In this document: piece by piece, positions 3,811-6,030 of the stretch
Layout of the letters: every line of letters begins with the position of its first letter
How positions within the stretch are numbered: the stretch's first letter is position 1
NCBI GenBank assembly: GCA_020353135.1
Contig: CP070688.1
Span: 2,286,172 to 2,292,201, forward strand
Reading direction: 5' to 3'
DNA length: 6,030 nt
Source: Chloroflexota bacterium
GTDB taxonomy: Bacteria > Chloroflexota > Anaerolineae > Promineifilales > Promineifilaceae
Translations under genes and position numbers: made by a program
Notes under the pieces: model-generated
The model's input: the letters and a program-made list of their open reading frames with translations, nothing else
The model's database searches: none
What the model was told of the DNA's origin: nothing

Positions 3811-6030
3811 GCCAATGTTGGGTTGCCCACAAGATGCCTATATGGCTCTTTTCCTCCTTCTCCACGAATAGTTGACTGGTCGCGAGTTTGGCCATTGACG
3901 GCCGAGTTAACGAACAACCTATCGCCTTGCCGATGCATGATGCGAACAAAGGCCTTGACCACGGCCGGATCGAATTGTGAGCCCGCGCATCTTTTGATCT
4001 CGGCCTCGATATCCTGTGGTGTTCTAGCCAGGCGATAGGGTCTGTCCGAGGCCATGGCTTCCACGGCGTCGGCCAAACCCACGATCCGCGCTTCAAGAGG
4101 GATCTGCTCGCCCACCAACTTATCAGGGTATCCCGATCCGTCGAAATTCTCGTGATGGTTTCTGATTATTGGGATGAGAGGTCGCAGAGAGTGGCATTTC
4201 TGAATCAGCTCGGCGCCGGCAATCACATGCCCCTTGATTATGGAATACTCCTGCTCTGTAAGGCTCCCTGGCTTAAACAATATGGCGTCCGGCACCGAGA
4301 GTTTGCCGATGTCATGTAAAAAACCGGCCTGGCGAACTAATGAAGTTCGCGCATCGGATAAGCCCATTTCCTGGGCGATCAGTTCGCCATAACGGGCCAC
4401 ATTCACCGAATGCTCCATCACCTTTGAATCGCGCATATCGGTCGCCCGAGCCAAAAACAGAAGCAGCTCTTCATTTAGTAACGTTATCTCTTCGGCCTGG
4501 GCGGTAAGTTTGACATTGCTGCGCCGCAGCTGGGCTACGATGGCCTTGGTGTGGTCGATATACTGTTTCTGACTGAACCGCAATAACAACAGCGGTACGA
4601 TGACCACGACGATGCCTAACATCCCGGTGCCTACGTAGCTAACCATCAAGGCATAGGCCACCACGCCCATAGCCAGATAATATGGTAATAGCCAGCGGAA
4701 TCGTTCATTCCAAATCGTGTCAAACGGCCTTCGATTGCTCAGGCTGACAGCGCCGGCGACCAGGGCGGTGGTGCTCAAATAGATAAGACCCATGGCCAAC
4801 AGGGTCAGGACGAATTGAATCGGGATCGGCCAGTCGCCAAGCGCTTGTCCACTCAACAAAATCACGCCCGCCGCCAGTAACCCGCCAATGATGTGATTGC
4901 TGCTATTAAAGAGTAGGCGGTCGAGCTGGCTGCGTTGCCGAAGGAAGGCCACCAGAGCCACTCCCAGACCCAGGATCACGGCGGCGAAGGGTCCAAACAG
5001 GAGAACCCCGGCTAATAGCGGCGCTACCGAGGTGGACACCGAGGTCTCCTTCACATAGATCTCTACCGCCATCGCCTCAACCAACAGCACCAGCGATACG
5101 AAAGCGACCAGGCCGACCCAGTCCACTACCTCCGCGGGACGCACAAGCAAAGCGCTAAGCGCTAATGCGATAAGCGTCACGGCGGCAATATATAGCTTGA
5201 TCAACTGAGGCTGGCTAAGCTTGACAATCGGAGCCGTACGCTCGGCCCTAGGGTTGATGACCGTTGATTCTGGCGTATCCGGGGGATCGTCCTTGCTATG
5301 ATCGTCGATTGCCTCTTGAGATGGTTCTGAAGCGGACTTTGATTCGCCCTGCTCATTCATCGTCGCTTTATTCGTCGAAGGTGAAGGACCGGCAGCGCTT
5401 GACCAACTGCCGTAGATGCGGGCGCAGTTCCGCCCGTCCTGCTTGGCTTCAAAGGTAGCTAGATCCGCCCGATGAATGAGCTCGTCGGCCGAGATATCGC
5501 GCCCGTTTCGGCTGGCTAAACCAAAACTCATGGTCACCTTTATCGGCGAGACGCTAGTAGCCACGGTATGTTCCGATTTCTCAATCTTTGCCCGGATCGC
5601 CTCCACTGAGATCAGCGCCTCTTCGGCCGTCGTTTCGGGCATTAAAATGGCGAATTCCTCGCCGCCAAAGCGAGCCACGGTATCGAATTCTCGCGTCGAA
5701 TCCTGCAGGATCCTGGCTACGCCCTTCAAGACGGCGTCACCGGCCAGGTGACCGTAAACATTATTGACCCGGCGCAGCAGATCTAAGTCGGCCATGACGA
5801 TAGTCAAGGGACGGCCGAAGCGGTTGGCCCTGTCCAGCTCCTCTTCGACGCTTTTGGCGAAGTAACGGGAGTTGTACAGGCCGACCTTGGGATCGGTCTC
5901 GCTTTGACGCTGTAGCAGCGGCACCCTCAGCACGTTCTGGAGCAACACTGCTAACAGGCCTACCAGGATGATGGCGTACGGATTCACCAGCCAGATGAGG
6001 GCGCCAGCGGCGCCCAGGCATAACATGCCA
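3804..6030 (-). CDS. Membrane GGDEF and HD-GYP dual-domain protein, cyclic di-GMP synthesis and breakdown (N-terminus probably beyond right edge)
   Basis: Residues are counted from ATG6026 (740 residues), but the frame is open to the edge and that codon falls at the end of a membrane region, so the true start is probably upstream. A hydrophobic segment (about 2-37) leads into a GGDEF domain (about 42-205) with the active-site GGEEF at 121-125 and an inhibitory RxxD site (Arg112 to Asp115) exactly five residues before it. A Ser/Pro/Glu/Asp-rich linker (206-268) precedes seven or eight membrane helices (about 274-483), a coiled coil (484-525) and an HD-GYP domain (about 530-705) with His539, His571-Asp572 in FLHDIGKL, His600, His624-His625, the DGSGYP loop (GYP 632-634) and Asp653 in LADAVEAMASDRPYR. 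Both catalytic sites look intact. Cyclic di-GMP would be made from GTP and hydrolysed by the same membrane protein. It is convergent with the small exported protein gene. Confidence 0.93.
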   Translation of the reverse strand, partial: GMLCLGAAGALIWLVNPYAIILVGLLAVLLQNVLRVPLLQRQSETDPKVGLYNSRYFAKSVEEELDRANRFGRPLTIVMADLDLLRRVNNVYGHLAGDAVLKGVARILQDSTREFDTVARFGGEEFAILMPETTAEEALISVEAIRAKIEKSEHTVATSVSPIKVTMSFGLASRNGRDISADELIHRADLATFEAKQDGRNCARIYGSWSSAAGPSPSTNKATMNEQGESKSASEPSQEAIDDHSKDDPPDTPESTVINPRAERTAPIVKLSQPQLIKLYIAAVTLIALALSALLVRPAEVVDWVGLVAFVSLVLLVEAMAVEIYVKETSVSTSVAPLLAGVLLFGPFAAVILGLGVALVAFLRQRSQLDRLLFNSSNHIIGGLLAAGVILLSGQALGDWPIPIQFVLTLLAMGLIYLSTTALVAGAVSLSNRRPFDTIWNERFRWLLPYYLAMGVVAYALMVSYVGTGMLGIVVVIVPLLLLRFSQKQYIDHTKAIVAQLRRSNVKLTAQAEEITLLNEELLLFLARATDMRDSKVMEHSVNVARYGELIAQEMGLSDARTSLVRQAGFLHDIGKLSVPDAILFKPGSLTEQEYSIIKGHVIAGAELIQKCHSLRPLIPIIRNHHENFDGSGYPDKLVGEQIPLEARIVGLADAVEAMASDRPYRLARTPQDIEAEIKRCAGSQFDPAVVKAFVRIMHRQGDRLFVNSAVNGQTRDQSTIRGEGGKEPYRHLVGNPTLAT

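Noticed and set aside
3701..4096. 131-codon minus-strand frame over the 3' end of the GGDEF/HD-GYP gene
   Set aside because: It overlaps the well-conserved HD-GYP coding sequence in another frame and shows no recognisable domain.

Overview
The window looks like a bacterial chromosome segment of moderate GC content (impression only, not computed). The style of the signalling proteins suggests an anaerobic or facultative Chloroflexota (Anaerolineae-like) bacterium: a GAF/HisKA_3 kinase paired with a NarL-type regulator, a multi-spanning GGDEF plus HD-GYP protein, and an HdrC-like iron-sulfur protein. The phylum is inferred from protein style and is not proven. No rRNA, tRNA, insertion sequence or CRISPR array is visible.

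Layout from left to right. Positions 1-407 (minus) hold the first 135 codons of an HdrC-like protein with two complete CxxCxxCxxxCP motifs; it runs off the left edge. Positions 408-768 are a divergent control region of about 360 bp. It is dense in inverted repeats, has a plausible promoter facing hdrC, and has a probable structured leader facing the other way. Positions 769-2319 and 2329-2988 (plus) encode a membrane histidine kinase with a cysteine-rich GAF domain and its NarL/FixJ-type response regulator, nine bases apart and surely one operon. Positions 2989-3275 are mostly non-coding and contain a promoter and a strong ribosome binding site for 3276-3731 (plus), a small unrecognised membrane-anchored or exported protein with four cysteines. 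A short gap with a stem-loop separates it from a convergent gene at 3804-6030 (minus). That gene encodes a large membrane protein with a GGDEF domain, an internal multi-helix membrane block and a C-terminal HD-GYP domain; its frame is open at the right edge.

How the parts may work together: the kinase carries six cysteines in 39 residues of its sensory GAF domain and lies head to head with a redox-enzyme gene across a palindrome-rich spacer. The simplest hypothesis is a redox or oxygen-responsive two-component system that controls the divergent Hdr-type operon, its own operon, or both. The GGDEF/HD-GYP protein would make and break cyclic di-GMP and has no demonstrated link to the two-component system. 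The most unusual parts are the control region (nested palindrome over the hdrC promoter, two tandem leader hairpins), the cysteine-rich GAF domain, and a kinase N-box that lacks its usual glutamate.
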